Shown: positions 21,101 through 32,160 of the stretch, piece after piece
Layout of the letters: each line of letters opens with the position of its first letter
Position numbering within the stretch: the first letter of the stretch is position 1
Source: Aculops lycopersici
Taxonomy: Eukaryota > Arthropoda > Arachnida > Trombidiformes > Eriophyidae
Length of the DNA: 64,000 nucleotides
Assembly: GCA_015350385.1 (NCBI GenBank)
Contig: WNKI01000002.1
Span: 2,072,418-2,136,417, forward strand
Reading direction: 5' to 3'
Translations under genes and position numbers: made by a program
Notes under the pieces: generated by a model
The model's database searches: none
Told to the model about the DNA's origin: nothing
The model's input: only the letters and a program-made list of their open reading frames with translations

Positions 21101-22942
21101 GATTCCGCCCTCGATTTGCCGGCCGTTGCCACCTGCCAACTCGCGCCGGCCGCCCATATCACACGAGGACTCAACGTTCGCCTCTGGCTCGTTGCGCGCC
21201 GACCGCCTGTGAGCTGGCACCGGCGGCGGAAGTTGCTGACTTCTCGGGTTCCTGGGCGTCGTTGTTGTGGCTAAAGTTTGCTGGTTGTCCCTGAACAAAC
21301 CACGCGCAGGCTTCTGGGGTCTCGTCGAGCTAGTTGCGGGTGCAAATGTCTCACTATCGGTCGATTGTTTGCTGAGGGAGCCATGGGCTGCTGTTGGCTC
21401 AAGTTGCTGTTGCTGGTTGATTCTATCTTGTAAGTGCCGACTAGACGACGAGCAGATTTGGGTTACGCAACGAGGATGGTGCTCTTGCTGTTGCTCTTGT
21501 TGTTTGTGTACGGGACACGCCCCGCCCACTCGGGTTCCGGTAGGCGAGGCCGGAGTGGAAAGGGACCTGATGCGCTTCACGCCCCTTCTACGGGATCCCG
21601 CTTCGCTGGCCTCCTTTTCAATTGCTGGCTTTCGGCCGGTTGAGCGAGATCTTGCGCGAAGGTCACTGGTGCCGAGTCCACTTCCGGCGCCGTGCTGATA
21701 CTGGTGCCTGTGCACCGGACATTCGTTTACCGAGGGCAACAGGCTCTCGTCTTGAGCTTCTCGCGGTGATCGGTGCAATTGTTGCTGCTGATTGCTGTGA
21801 CAGTGTTGATGTTCGAGTTGATGCTGCTGCTGTCCGCGAGTCGGATAACCTTGCTGCTGGAGCTGGTAATTTGAGTTGCTTGAAGTGGATCGATTGTAAT
21901 TGTTGCTCGAGCATGTAGCTAGTTGCTTGCATGTTGGGCACTTGGGAGGTTGCGACACTTGGTGCCTGATTGAGTTTCGTTCAGTCTGTTGGTGTAGTTG
22001 TTGTGGTTGTGGTTGTTGTTGTTGTTGGAAGTTTCTATTGATACTTTGGTGCTTCTGAGACCTCGAGTGGTCGGCGTCGGCCAGTAGTTGGTGCTGGCGC
22101 ATGGCCACCTGCTGCTGGCGCCTCACTTGCTGTTGCTGCTGATCACTTTGCGCCAAGTGGCGCAGGTAGTCGGGATTGAAGTCGAGGTCCACTAAATTGA
22201 GCGAGCATATATCATAGAAGAGTCTTGCGTCGTTGGTTGAGGCGAAATTGAGGCCCCAAGTTTGGGGAGTTGCGGGCGTCTGTTGCTGCTGGTGGCAACA
22301 ACAAGTGGCTCGCTGTTGGCACCAGTGTCGCGTTGGCTCCCTCCAATAGACAAAGTAGTCGCTGGCTTGTCCCAGCCGCGTGCTTGGCTGTACGATCTTG
22401 ACGTTGAGTATCTTTTTGCATTGACCCTCGATAAAATCGTGAGCAACAACCTGAAACACAATGGGTCCCTCGTGCGTCAGTCCATTTATCGCCTGACTGC
22501 GCGTCAGCTGGCCACTGGGCGTCTGGAGTCCGGATCTTTGTTGCTGGTGGAATTGGCTTAGTAGGCACATGAGAAACTCGCGGCTATCGGGCGACATGCT
22601 ACTGGTCGCCTTGTTGCTTGCGGCCGCCGAAAGCGACGAGGCCGCGAGGAGATAGTTGAGCCACTCGCTTGTGGTGCGCGAGTATAAGCTGACCGGCACC
22701 AAGCTACTCGACACCTGCGCCCATTTCACTTGGCCCTCGTCGCGATGACTAACTTGAAAAACCTCAGCCAGCATTCGAATAATGAGATCTTTTGTGCCCA
22801 GTGGCTGGCTGGCGATTACTTGGTGTTGAGCCGAGGAGATTGTTGCCGCAAGTGGGTGTCTCGGAGCGCCACCGCTCCCATGCGACTGGCCACACGAGGC
22901 CAACTGCTGGTGCCGGCCCCACTGCCTATCCGACTCGTGCAT
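18161..22942 (-). CDS. sif: still life, first coding exon with EVH1 domain
   Basis: This exon encodes 1594 residues from an ATG (MHESDRQWGRH) and ends in phase 0 at a perfect donor (CTCAG|GTAAGTA). The N-terminal third carries the EVH1/WH1-like domain that distinguishes arthropod Still life from vertebrate Tiam: RMLAEVFQVSHRDEGQVKWA (about 57-76) and, after a Ser/Gln-rich insert of about 80 residues, VFQVVAHDFIEGQCKKILNV, RLGQASDYFVYWREP and TWGLNFASTNDARLFYDIC. SLSTPASPTGTR further on also matches the family. The remainder is low-complexity: Gln-rich runs, a nine-His run near residue 1250 (HHHHHHHHH), Ser/Thr-rich stretches and an acidic EDEDEEDEE patch. With the two downstream exons the product is about 3373 residues, far longer than the roughly 2000 of fly Sif. 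The excess is low-complexity insertion. Confidence 0.9.
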
Positions 22943-25050
22943 TTTGCAATCTTGGAACTTGCGCTTAATATCGGAAGCAACCTTCCTCTTTTCTTTTCTC
23001 TTCTTTTCTCTTTCTTCTCCTTGGTTTTAGATTCCACTAATTGCTCGTGCTCTTGCAGCTTAAAAGCAGTGTCTTTTGTTCGGCCGCATGCTTACATCGC
23101 GCCGCCGGATTCCCTTTGGCCTCTCGGAAGTAGAGATTCTCACTTGCTTTAGTTTGGGCAGTGGGAAGGCGGACAACTTGGTCGTCGTGTTGGTATATTT
23201 ATTTATGTGTTAAATATAACAAACTCCTAGGTGAAAATAGTAGTAACATTTGCAATAATAATAATAATAATAATAACCCTAATAATAGTGATAATAATTA
23301 TAAAATATGAGCAAACAACTCAGACTAAAATGGCGACTCTAGCGGCGAGGCCAACATTTTGCTAGTTTCTCTCTCTTTCTCTTCCTCTCGCTTTCTGTTT
23401 CTCTTGCAAGTTGAACTTTCTCCCCTTCGCTTTCTCTCCACTCTTCTTTTTCTTGCTCTCCTCTCGGTCCCACTCGCTCGCGCCTCGTTGGCCTCACAGC
23501 CCAATCTGAGCTCACGACTAGAGAGGAGGAGAGGGAAACTTTTATTTATCTCGACAGATGCGCTGGCTACAGTAACATTGGCGATCTGCACTCACGTCTC
23601 GCCATCTTGGCTCGTGTGGCGGCCTCTGTGTGTGTGTGTGTAGTTGGCAGTGGAGTCATCGCCGTCGACACAATGCTCTTGCCTCTGATCCTTTGGGCCG
23701 ACTTTTGTATTTGCACCCCACAACTGCGGCGGCAAGTCGCTATAGTGCACGTCCGCCTAGCTCCAGCGTTTGCCTGCGTTTCTCAGGCATGTGCAGCGCT
23801 GCCACTCACATCGACTGGCAGCACATAGCGCCGCACAGAGGCACAGGCGCACAAACAGCCAGCTGGCTGCTGGGCGCAAGTCGCTAGGTGCACCCGCAAC
23901 GCCCCGCCCCCTTTAAGGAGCAGCGAGCAAAAAAGGACTCGAGCAACGGGATTGGAGCTAGAGTTGCGGCAGCGATGGCACCGACAGTTGCACCAGAGGT
24001 TCGCGGCGAGTGAATCGAGCGCGAAAATGGCAACATTCGCGCCCAGATTAGTGCCACGGAGTTGCGAGCAGGCAAATAAACCCACTAAGCTGGCCGCAGC
24101 CGGTGGCACCGCAAAACCCACCAAGTTGGTTGGCAAGGGAGTCGGTTGCTTCTGGCAAAGGAGCCAGTCGCAAGATCGATGGCTCAAATGCAGGCGCCGG
24201 AAATGCCAACGCCGAATGCCAAGAGCGCAACTGGAGATCCACTTCAAGACAGACGACGACCACGACTTCCAACTCCGAGCGTCCCATAGTCTTGGCCTTG
24301 CATTCGCGCAACTCGCCGGCTATTAGCGACAGGCAAATTAGTTTTGTTGCTGGACGGCCAAGTGGCTGCGCTTTTGTGGTAGTGGTGGTAGTAGATGTTG
24401 TAGCAGTAGTTGTTGTTAGCTCTGGCAACTTGAGAATCTATTCACTCAGATAGTCTACAGGGTTTTCCATAGCATTTAGGATCTTTTTTGCTTTCGGATC
24501 GCGCCCAAAAGAAAATAGATCAGACGATAGCGCTATGCGCGAATAAAGTCTGCTTGCTGAGAGCAAAAATCCGAAACCAAATAAGAAAAGTCCGATGAGC
24601 AATGGAAAAACCTGTAGTCTTTCAGATAAACTCTTGCAAATCTGGCTCCGTTACTCGGCGGCGACTTGCCGTTAATTTGTCGTCTGCTTGGCTGACTAGC
24701 TTCCGTTTGGTCTTGCCAAAACTGAAGGGAAGTGAATCAACAAGAAGTCAGCCTTGAGATTTGATCAAGCGAGTGGAAGGCGAATAACTGGGAATTGGAG
24801 GAAAAAGGGGGGGGGGAGAATGGTATCGCTTGTTGATGGTGCTGCTGCCTCTGTTGTCATCAGTTTATTTATGCTTACAACTTGGAAGAAGAGGCCAACA
24901 ACAGATTCTTGTTGTCAGGTGGAATCATTGAAACAAAATTCGAATTCATTGTGCGTGCTCTTCTACTCCAATTCCTATTCCTACTCCTCTCGCCAGTTTT
25001 TCTCGGCTTCAATTCCTTCGATTCGGGTTCAAGTCTTGACCTATTCCTCT
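22943..25050. other. 2.1 kb stretch: sif upstream region and ATG2 downstream region
   Basis: No supported gene. It contains an (AAT)n microsatellite at about 23254-23276, pyrimidine-rich blocks (22980-23030, 23365-23470), a short GT repeat near 23630 and a run of G near 24810. Overlapping open frames on both strands reflect GC-rich composition. The sif promoter should lie here, because sif begins at 22942 and reads away. Confidence 0.4.
23254..23276. repeat. (AAT)n microsatellite
   Basis: About seven to eight tandem AAT units, followed by imperfect AATAATAGTGATAAT sequence. Confidence 0.85.
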
Positions 25051-28000
25051 CTACTTTCCCCTGACTCGGCGCTTCCACTTCTCCTGATCCTCGCGCCTTG
25101 CATCGGGCGCTATCTGGTTCCTGATGCCGACGAGAACGTTTTGCGCCCCCTCGGTGGCGGAAATGATGGGGTTCAGTAGGGTGCTGGGTATTTGGCGCAC
25201 GAGTTCGCCGACGGCGCTGCGCACGTCGTCCGCTTGCATGCCCACGGCCACATTGCGCGCAGTATCGTTGAATCCCTCCTTCAGAATAGTGTAGCCGATA
25301 GCGAGACCCTCGCCAAAGTTTCGCGGTTGATTGAGACCTCCGACGAGAGTTTGCTGCCCGTTGGCTCCCGAGGATCCATGGGCCCCGTTTGCTCGAGCCG
25401 AACCGGGTGCGTGTCTTCGCTGGCCGCTCGCCGGAAGTGCCGACGACGCCGACTGGCCCAGCGAGCGCAACCTGTGCGCGCCGCGCCGGTCGCTTGACGA
25501 CTGAACCGCCGGCGGGGTCACGATATCGTGGGCTATCTGGGCGGTGCACTGGACTATGGAGATAAAGCGGTTCATCAGGTTAATGGCGGCCATGGCTGTG
25601 GACGAGGAGAAGGAGCTAGCGCCTCGTTGGAGGCCGCGCACCAAGCGCCGATCCTTGCGGTAATGGTCGATGGGCATCCAAACCAAGTCGCGCATTCCCT
25701 GGAACAACTGGATAACACTATGCATGGGGCCAACGCCGCCTAGAATACTAGGCAGCTGGTTCCTCTTGATGTCGCTCATCCAAGAGTTTAAAGTGAAGAT
25801 AAGCACCCGATCCAAGCCGCGCATTCCGTGTTTGGCTTGAACGCGACGCAGGACCAGCTCGCTGTGATCCAAATGCGCCAATCCCATCAGGATGCCAGCC
25901 AGCGCGCCCTGCTCAAAGTCCAAGTGCTTTGCGTGATAGTCAAGCCGAATTGGCACGTCGGGCGAGAAGGTGAAGGACTTGATGTAGACTGGCTGCTGAT
26001 TAGCGGAACCGGAAACGCTGTCCGTATGACAGTGGGTGGGTAGGTCGCTGCCGTTGGGCGAGTCCTGCGTAGTGGTTGTTGCGTTATGGTACCCAGCGAC
26101 ATTTTGCGCTGATGACTGATGCTGCTGCTGCCGCTGACTTGTCAAGTCGCTCGAGCTCGCGATTGACGTTGAGTCGGAACGCGAGGACAGGTCGACGTCT
26201 TGCGTGGATGAGTTTGAGCCGCAAGATGGTTGCCTAAGGCGATGGGCGCCTCCAGTTGAACCTCCACTTCCGCCGCTTCCGAGTCTTGTGTTCGTGGCCG
26301 AAGCATTGGATTGCAAAGATTCCTTCGAGCCACTTGCCCGGCCGCTCGCTGTGCTAGCAGTTGCGGCTGAGCTAGAGCTAGCTGCCGCCGACGCCGCCGC
26401 GTACATTGATTGCTGTCTTGCCAACGACTTGCTTAGGGCGGTGAAAAACTCGATTAGGAATAGGAAAGTATCTTGGTCGATGTTGAGCCGAAGCGGTTTT
26501 AGTGAAACGCGCAAGTCGCACTCCTCGCAACCGTCCGATGGATTGATGGTGGCCACATTCTTGATTGTTAGAAATTGGGTGCTCCTCTTTGGCATAGACT
26601 CGGTGCAATACTCGTAAAGCATCTTGTTTATATCCGAAGCATGAATTCTGTCCTTGATTTCAATGTCGTGAATGAACAAGAGGAAGCGCCAAGCGATTGG
26701 TGGCGTTTGGTGGCCACCAATGGTGGTGGTGTTGTCACTTTGCTGGGCCGCAACCGTTGAGTCGGCCACTTCGTACAACAACTTCACCTTGTTCAAGGTC
26801 AACTGAATGCAAACGTCCGTTTGGCGCCAAGTGCCGCCCAAAATCTTGGAGTCTGCACTGACCGCCGGCTGATGGTTTGGTCTTCGCGCGCCACTTACCA
26901 AGTTTGAGGCGCCACCAGTCCCACCGACGCCGCCACCGCAACCCCCGTTTCCACCACCAACACCAATGCCACCGCCGCCGCCACCCAGAAAATCGGGCGA
27001 GGACATTAGATCGAGCGACTCCCAGAGATTCACTGCGCCCTCGCCAAAGCGAACCCGTTGCTCCAGGTGCTGGCCGAGTCTGCCGCCGGGCTGCTGACTT
27101 CCCGCTCCCTCGCTCAAGTGCTTCCGACGACTGCCGCTGGTTCTGCTGCTGCCACCACCGCCGCCACTAATGCTGCCACTTTTCCCCCGTTTTAATGAGC
27201 CGCAACTAGAATCAGAGGAAGTATGTTGTCGGCCGCCGCTACCCGTTGCAGTTGGGCCGCTCGATGCTTGTCTGCTTGTAAATGTCGTGTTTACACTTCC
27301 TGTTCGGCTTCTGATAGATGAGCCCTCCATGCTTACAACATCCAGCAACTCGGCCGAAGAGTCGGCGCCACCCGTAAACTCGCTAGCGGTGTCCTGCTGC
27401 TGCTGCTCGTCCGCCTCTTCGTCATCGAAATCTCGCCCGCCGTACAGATTCACCACCAAGGTCATCTCCTCGAGCACATAACGCTCCAGACTCGCCGCCA
27501 GCATTTCCGGTATTGTTCTTGGTTTTGTCATCTTGAAGTGATTCTCAATGATGTTGATGGGACCCTCGACGAGCTTCCTGATTGCCGGCTCCTTTTGCAT
27601 CTTGTCAATGATTCCCGCGCCAACATCGTCGTCGCCAATCACAAAGAAGCCACTCTCGTCTATTGGCCGCGAATTGCCGCTAGTCAATTGAGAGTCAGTG
27701 AGGCACTGCGACTCGCTTGCCGTATCGGCCAGTCCGCAATTGGCACCGAAGTCGGCGGCCAGGGCTGCCGCTGTGGTGGTCAAGTCGGGCGAGGGAAGTA
27801 GTGGCTGAGAGAAGAGGTCTCCAATAAGGGGGTTACTCTCGTCCAGAATACAAGCGTTTGGGTCGCGAACACGAAGTTGATTGTGCGACTCGTTGTCGTC
27901 GTCGCTAGGTCCCGACTCATCGTCGCCGTCTTCGTCGTTCAGTGCGGTCCGTTGAAGTGTAGGCGGCCCGCTGCTCTCATCATCGTCTTCTTCATCAATA

Positions 28001-31000
28001 TCGCCATTGCTAACACTCCGCTCGCTCCCGCTCATCTCGCCACCAGAACCAGCTAGTCCCTCTGATTTCCTTACAATGCCAGCCAAGCGGTCAGTTGAAA
28101 TCTCGGTGTTGCTGTCATAATTGTCACCAAAGTCATTCATTGCGTCCTCAAGTAGATTCATTCCACGTTTCCCACTACCGCTACCAAGTGGCAACTCGGC
28201 GGCCTCAGCCGTTTGCTTAGCTCGCAACAGAGCCATTCGGCGCTTGTCGTCGTTATTGCCAACTTGGCCGCCAAGTTGTTCATGCTTCGATGGACTCGAA
28301 TAATCTCCACCGCCAGCCTCATCAAAGTAACTTCCAGCTGCCCTGCTTTGTTGTTGATTTCTTTCCACTGACGGCGAGGGTGTTAATCTGGCGCCAGTTG
28401 CCGAGCTAGCTGCTGCTGCCGCTGCTCCTGGTTGAGATTGCGGCGGCGGCGTTCTCTCGTGTTCTGTGGCCACCTGTGTGCGACCCTGAGCTTGCTCGCC
28501 AGAAACTGGGAGAGCGGAACCGGAAGCCGGACCGCGAACCATAATATTAAACAATTTGCATAGAGCACTCAGCGAATCCTGGCAAGCTCGCACTGTTATC
28601 ACGTTGTTTATCACATTAAACTCAAGCTTGCCGTCCTGCGAAAACTTGACGTCCAGGTCGATGAGTCCGGAGTCAATTAGACAAATGTAATTTTTCATCA
28701 TCTCTAGTCCCTCCCTGTTTCGCTTCAAGTACAACGACACCTCGTCTGCAAGCATTCTTATCATTACCTGGCTAGTTTGTTCCATAACCATCGAAGTTAG
28801 GTACAACTCGTCGATGGCCAATAGAGCTGGTCGAGCGCCTTCCCTGGCAACACTGAGCGCCGTGCCCAGGATATCGATGTGCAACTCGGTAATGATCTTT
28901 GGAGCCACGTAGCCAAGAATTGGCTCGTCGGTTACATTTATGCTTTGCCAGAAGCGAGTGAATGTCTCGGTCTTGAAATCGTCGAACAGTCCGTTGACCA
29001 ATTGAATAGCAAGCTTAATATCCTTGAGCGCCTTTGTTGGTCTCTTGATCTCGGCGGTGAGTGCAAAAGTTGAGTTTATGTCGCCAAATTGGTTGCCCTC
29101 GAGCACAATATCTGAATCTGTACATAACTCGAGGTTGTCAGCCACCAAGCTCAAAATGGTTCCTGGTTTCTTGTTGATATCTATGACAACACCAAGCAGC
29201 AAGTTGTCAGCGGAAATTTCCTGTTTCATTGCGGCGGCACAGTTCTGGTGGTTGAATCTAACAAACAACTCCTCAACTGTAATCTTACAGGTGACCTCGT
29301 TCTCGTAACTATCTGAACCTGAGCCATCCACAATGAGCGAGTGGAATGACACTTCCGACTCTTCCTCACTATCCTCTTCCGAGGGTGAGGTATCATCTAA
29401 AGGTTGTTGGTAGCGAGGATATCCCTGCGAGGAGTTGCCACTTCGAACTGATAATCTCCGATGGCCACTTATCTTGCGAGATGGTTTTGAGGCGGTTGTA
29501 ACGGTTGTAGTTGTGTTGAAGGCTTTCGGTTGCCAGAAGACAAAGTCATTGCCGAATCGATTGTAGATCAAATCGAGCTGTTCCTTGTCCTCGAATTCAA
29601 CCTCGCATATTGGCAAATGTAGCCCGATGCTCAGCTTTGTTGACATCACAGTTTGATCTAAATACGAGGATAAGTGCTTCCTGTCACCGGGTGCTATGAT
29701 TTTCTCATTATCACATTCATTAACCTTGGCATCCTTGTTACCTGTGATTACGTGCTGCTGTTGTTGCTGGCCCGGACCAGCGGGCGCCCTAACAACCTTG
29801 CGCTTGGTTTGAAAGGCCTCGGTGGGTATGTTGCTCTCGGAAGCTTGGCCCACGTAAATTGAGTCATACATTGATGACTCGTTTAGTGCTTGCTCAATTT
29901 CATTTGGAAACTCCGTGTCCAAATTGGAAGGAGATGGTTCCAAGATTAAAACAATTCTATTGCTATTATTCTTGCCTGATGACTCGACGAATCTTATCGC
30001 TTCATTATCACTTTGTTTTGGCTGCGTCTTTACAAAAGCCTGCAGTTCATCACAGCAAATGTTCAACTTATCCGACTGCCAAGTTAGATCTATGTTTGTG
30101 AAATCGAATAGAAATGATTGTGGCCTCAGTTGTGTAGTTTTGGTTAGACCCTCAGGTGTCAAATCCGGTATCGGGCACATCAACTCCACCTTGAACTGTT
30201 TGCCACGAACTGTCAAGTTCAAGTCCGACTGTTGTGCCTTCGTTTGGACGCACTGGCCTCCTATCTCTGGTTTTGCTTTCGATGTGTTGAATAGTTTGTA
30301 ATCATAAACTAACCTGTCGATTATAGTTGGATCAAAGACGACCTTGGTTCTCGTCAATAACTCCAAGCTTATCTCTTTGTTATTCACAACAGACGCCTTG
30401 TATCTCGCTGAGCTCATAGGCTCATCCGCGATATCATTGTGTAATAGGTGCAATGTAGGATTCATCTCATCTTGCAAGTGTTCCGATATGTCTAAATCTC
30501 CTAAAAATGCATTTATCCCCGCTGATGTTAGATCGAATGCAACCTTGAGCGCTAGAAGTCGAATATGTGGAATTTTCATATGTTGATCGATATACTTGTG
30601 GATTGATTGGAAGGAGTTGATTGAGTCGGCGTATGGTTTTATCATTGGAGGCAGATCGGTGCCATCCTTCAGAATACATAACCAAATACCAGGGAGTTTT
30701 AGTTCACAAGAAAAGGCTTCGAGGTTTTCTAGTGAGGGTTCTATTTCTGATGGGGGCTTTCGATCAACAGTGGAAGAGTTTGGCGAGTGGTAATCTTGGT
30801 CATTACGACGGCTAGTGAGATTGGTAAAGGTGTCGTTAAGGTTAATACCACCATCGACCCATCTCCGGCCACTCGATTCGATGAACGAATTTGGATCGGC
30901 CTGGTGATTTGCGGCACCCCGAATTGGAGCCGATTCGAGGAGTTGATTCTCAATCTTGGCATAATCCTCAGAACTCATCACCTTCTGGCTTTTCTCAGCC

Positions 31001-32160
31001 GCTAGACTAGACTCGGTTTCAGCATCCTTTGGGTGGTCGAAAACGTTGAAGAATGTCTTCAACTGCTTATGACCAATCACAGCTAGTAGTGGCGAGCCTG
31101 AGTGTATTGATATCTCACTCTTTTGCCCATTGAATTTGATCATGATAGTATGCCGTCCAATCAGATTTGAAACAGGTAAACCACCGATGCGCATCTCAAC
31201 ATCTTCTAAAGTCAGGAGTTTGGTAACTGTCTCTGGCATTGCACTCAACGGTCGTTTGACTAGGTCATCCTCATTTATATCCTCAGCTTGAGAGTTCTTG
31301 TTAGATTCATCACTCTCCATGATCTCCTCACACCTGAAGAATTTGATGAAAAACTCCACCGTGTCCTGTGGCGAGTCACTTTGCGCCATGGGATCATGCT
31401 CATCACAAGGATAGTCATCACCACTGCTACACTTGTTGCAATCACTTGTTCGAGTCGACTTAAACAGGTGGCTGGATTGAGAGTTGATTTCGTCATCCTC
31501 CTCTTCAATATCCTCTCTTGCGTCTCTTTGCCTAGAACTGGAATTATGTGGTTGTATCCTGAATAATGTGTTCCTTGCAGTTAGCTTGGTCCTTCGCAAC
31601 ACAGAATCTATCAATTGAGCAAACATTTCAAGACCCTCAAACATTTGGTTGCTATCCTTCTTCATCGGAGCCTGACTACCTCCCGTCTGCCCCTTGAACA
31701 TGGACGCATTTGGCGATTCATTATCATCGTCATCTTCGGTGGTAACAATATCTTCGGCCATCTGCATAGAGGAGGTCATCAGTGATCGTGTAAGAAGTGT
31801 GGATTCGGTGCAGTGAGCCTTTGAACTGTCGGCTGGGGTCTTGAGGCGACAGATAAATTTTGCATCTTCGAGCTCGACTCTGCAAGCTTCTGTTGCAAGT
31901 GAACTCCATGGTACCTCAACGCTGATCTGTCCGATTAGACAGCCTTCGAGGAATGTGAACGGAATAAAATCCAGCTCATCGTTGAGACCCTCAACATCAA
32001 GAGCTAGACCTTTGATGGCACCTTTACCCTCATAAATATCGATGCTCAATTGGTCGAGGGTGAGCTTTTCTTTGAAGAACTGACCGAGATAATGGTGTAA
32101 TAAGTATCTGACACCCCGTTTCTTAATCGTCTCTGTCAACCATGGTACGTATAGAGGCAT
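25051..32160 (-). CDS. ATG2: autophagy lipid-transfer protein ATG2
   Basis: ATG2 forms a rod-shaped bridge that moves phospholipids from the endoplasmic reticulum to the growing autophagosome. The 2369-residue protein is encoded by a single 7.1 kb exon from an ATG (MPLYVPWLTETIKKRG). The N-terminal chorein-type region is clear: RYLLHHYLGQFFKEKLTLDQ at about 18-37, then IDIYEGKGAIKGLALDVEGL and ISVEVPWSSL. The C-terminal ATG2 signature is also present, with NFGEGLAIGYTILKEGFNDT, GELVRQIPSTLLNPIISATE and VGIRNQIAPDARR. Vertebrate ATG2A/B have about 1940-2080 residues. The extra length lies in Ser/Gly/Asp-rich linkers between about 1230 and 1800, including long Gly runs. No missing core segment was noticed. 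Confidence 0.93.
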   Translation of the reverse strand: MPLYVPWLTETIKKRGVRYLLHHYLGQFFKEKLTLDQLSIDIYEGKGAIKGLALDVEGLNDELDFIPFTFLEGCLIGQISVEVPWSSLATEACRVELEDAKFICRLKTPADSSKAHCTESTLLTRSLMTSSMQMAEDIVTTEDDDDNESPNASMFKGQTGGSQAPMKKDSNQMFEGLEMFAQLIDSVLRRTKLTARNTLFRIQPHNSSSRQRDAREDIEEEDDEINSQSSHLFKSTRTSDCNKCSSGDDYPCDEHDPMAQSDSPQDTVEFFIKFFRCEEIMESDESNKNSQAEDINEDDLVKRPLSAMPETVTKLLTLEDVEMRIGGLPVSNLIGRHTIMIKFNGQKSEISIHSGSPLLAVIGHKQLKTFFNVFDHPKDAETESSLAAEKSQKVMSSEDYAKIENQLLESAPIRGAANHQADPNSFIESSGRRWVDGGINLNDTFTNLTSRRNDQDYHSPNSSTVDRKPPSEIEPSLENLEAFSCELKLPGIWLCILKDGTDLPPMIKPYADSINSFQSIHKYIDQHMKIPHIRLLALKVAFDLTSAGINAFLGDLDISEHLQDEMNPTLHLLHNDIADEPMSSARYKASVVNNKEISLELLTRTKVVFDPTIIDRLVYDYKLFNTSKAKPEIGGQCVQTKAQQSDLNLTVRGKQFKVELMCPIPDLTPEGLTKTTQLRPQSFLFDFTNIDLTWQSDKLNICCDELQAFVKTQPKQSDNEAIRFVESSGKNNSNRIVLILEPSPSNLDTEFPNEIEQALNESSMYDSIYVGQASESNIPTEAFQTKRKVVRAPAGPGQQQQQHVITGNKDAKVNECDNEKIIAPGDRKHLSSYLDQTVMSTKLSIGLHLPICEVEFEDKEQLDLIYNRFGNDFVFWQPKAFNTTTTVTTASKPSRKISGHRRLSVRSGNSSQGYPRYQQPLDDTSPSEEDSEEESEVSFHSLIVDGSGSDSYENEVTCKITVEELFVRFNHQNCAAAMKQEISADNLLLGVVIDINKKPGTILSLVADNLELCTDSDIVLEGNQFGDINSTFALTAEIKRPTKALKDIKLAIQLVNGLFDDFKTETFTRFWQSINVTDEPILGYVAPKIITELHIDILGTALSVAREGARPALLAIDELYLTSMVMEQTSQVMIRMLADEVSLYLKRNREGLEMMKNYICLIDSGLIDLDVKFSQDGKLEFNVINNVITVRACQDSLSALCKLFNIMVRGPASGSALPVSGEQAQGRTQVATEHERTPPPQSQPGAAAAAASSATGARLTPSPSVERNQQQSRAAGSYFDEAGGGDYSSPSKHEQLGGQVGNNDDKRRMALLRAKQTAEAAELPLGSGSGKRGMNLLEDAMNDFGDNYDSNTEISTDRLAGIVRKSEGLAGSGGEMSGSERSVSNGDIDEEDDDESSGPPTLQRTALNDEDGDDESGPSDDDNESHNQLRVRDPNACILDESNPLIGDLFSQPLLPSPDLTTTAAALAADFGANCGLADTASESQCLTDSQLTSGNSRPIDESGFFVIGDDDVGAGIIDKMQKEPAIRKLVEGPINIIENHFKMTKPRTIPEMLAASLERYVLEEMTLVVNLYGGRDFDDEEADEQQQQDTASEFTGGADSSAELLDVVSMEGSSIRSRTGSVNTTFTSRQASSGPTATGSGGRQHTSSDSSCGSLKRGKSGSISGGGGGSSRTSGSRRKHLSEGAGSQQPGGRLGQHLEQRVRFGEGAVNLWESLDLMSSPDFLGGGGGGIGVGGGNGGCGGGVGGTGGASNLVSGARRPNHQPAVSADSKILGGTWRQTDVCIQLTLNKVKLLYEVADSTVAAQQSDNTTTIGGHQTPPIAWRFLLFIHDIEIKDRIHASDINKMLYEYCTESMPKRSTQFLTIKNVATINPSDGCEECDLRVSLKPLRLNIDQDTFLFLIEFFTALSKSLARQQSMYAAASAAASSSSAATASTASGRASGSKESLQSNASATNTRLGSGGSGGSTGGAHRLRQPSCGSNSSTQDVDLSSRSDSTSIASSSDLTSQRQQQHQSSAQNVAGYHNATTTTQDSPNGSDLPTHCHTDSVSGSANQQPVYIKSFTFSPDVPIRLDYHAKHLDFEQGALAGILMGLAHLDHSELVLRRVQAKHGMRGLDRVLIFTLNSWMSDIKRNQLPSILGGVGPMHSVIQLFQGMRDLVWMPIDHYRKDRRLVRGLQRGASSFSSSTAMAAINLMNRFISIVQCTAQIAHDIVTPPAVQSSSDRRGAHRLRSLGQSASSALPASGQRRHAPGSARANGAHGSSGANGQQTLVGGLNQPRNFGEGLAIGYTILKEGFNDTARNVAVGMQADDVRSAVGELVRQIPSTLLNPIISATEGAQNVLVGIRNQIAPDARREDQEKWKRRVRGK

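Noticed and set aside
22943..25050. Many overlapping frames on both strands upstream of sif
   Set aside because: GC-rich sequence keeps several frames open at once. None resembles a protein and many start at non-ATG codons.
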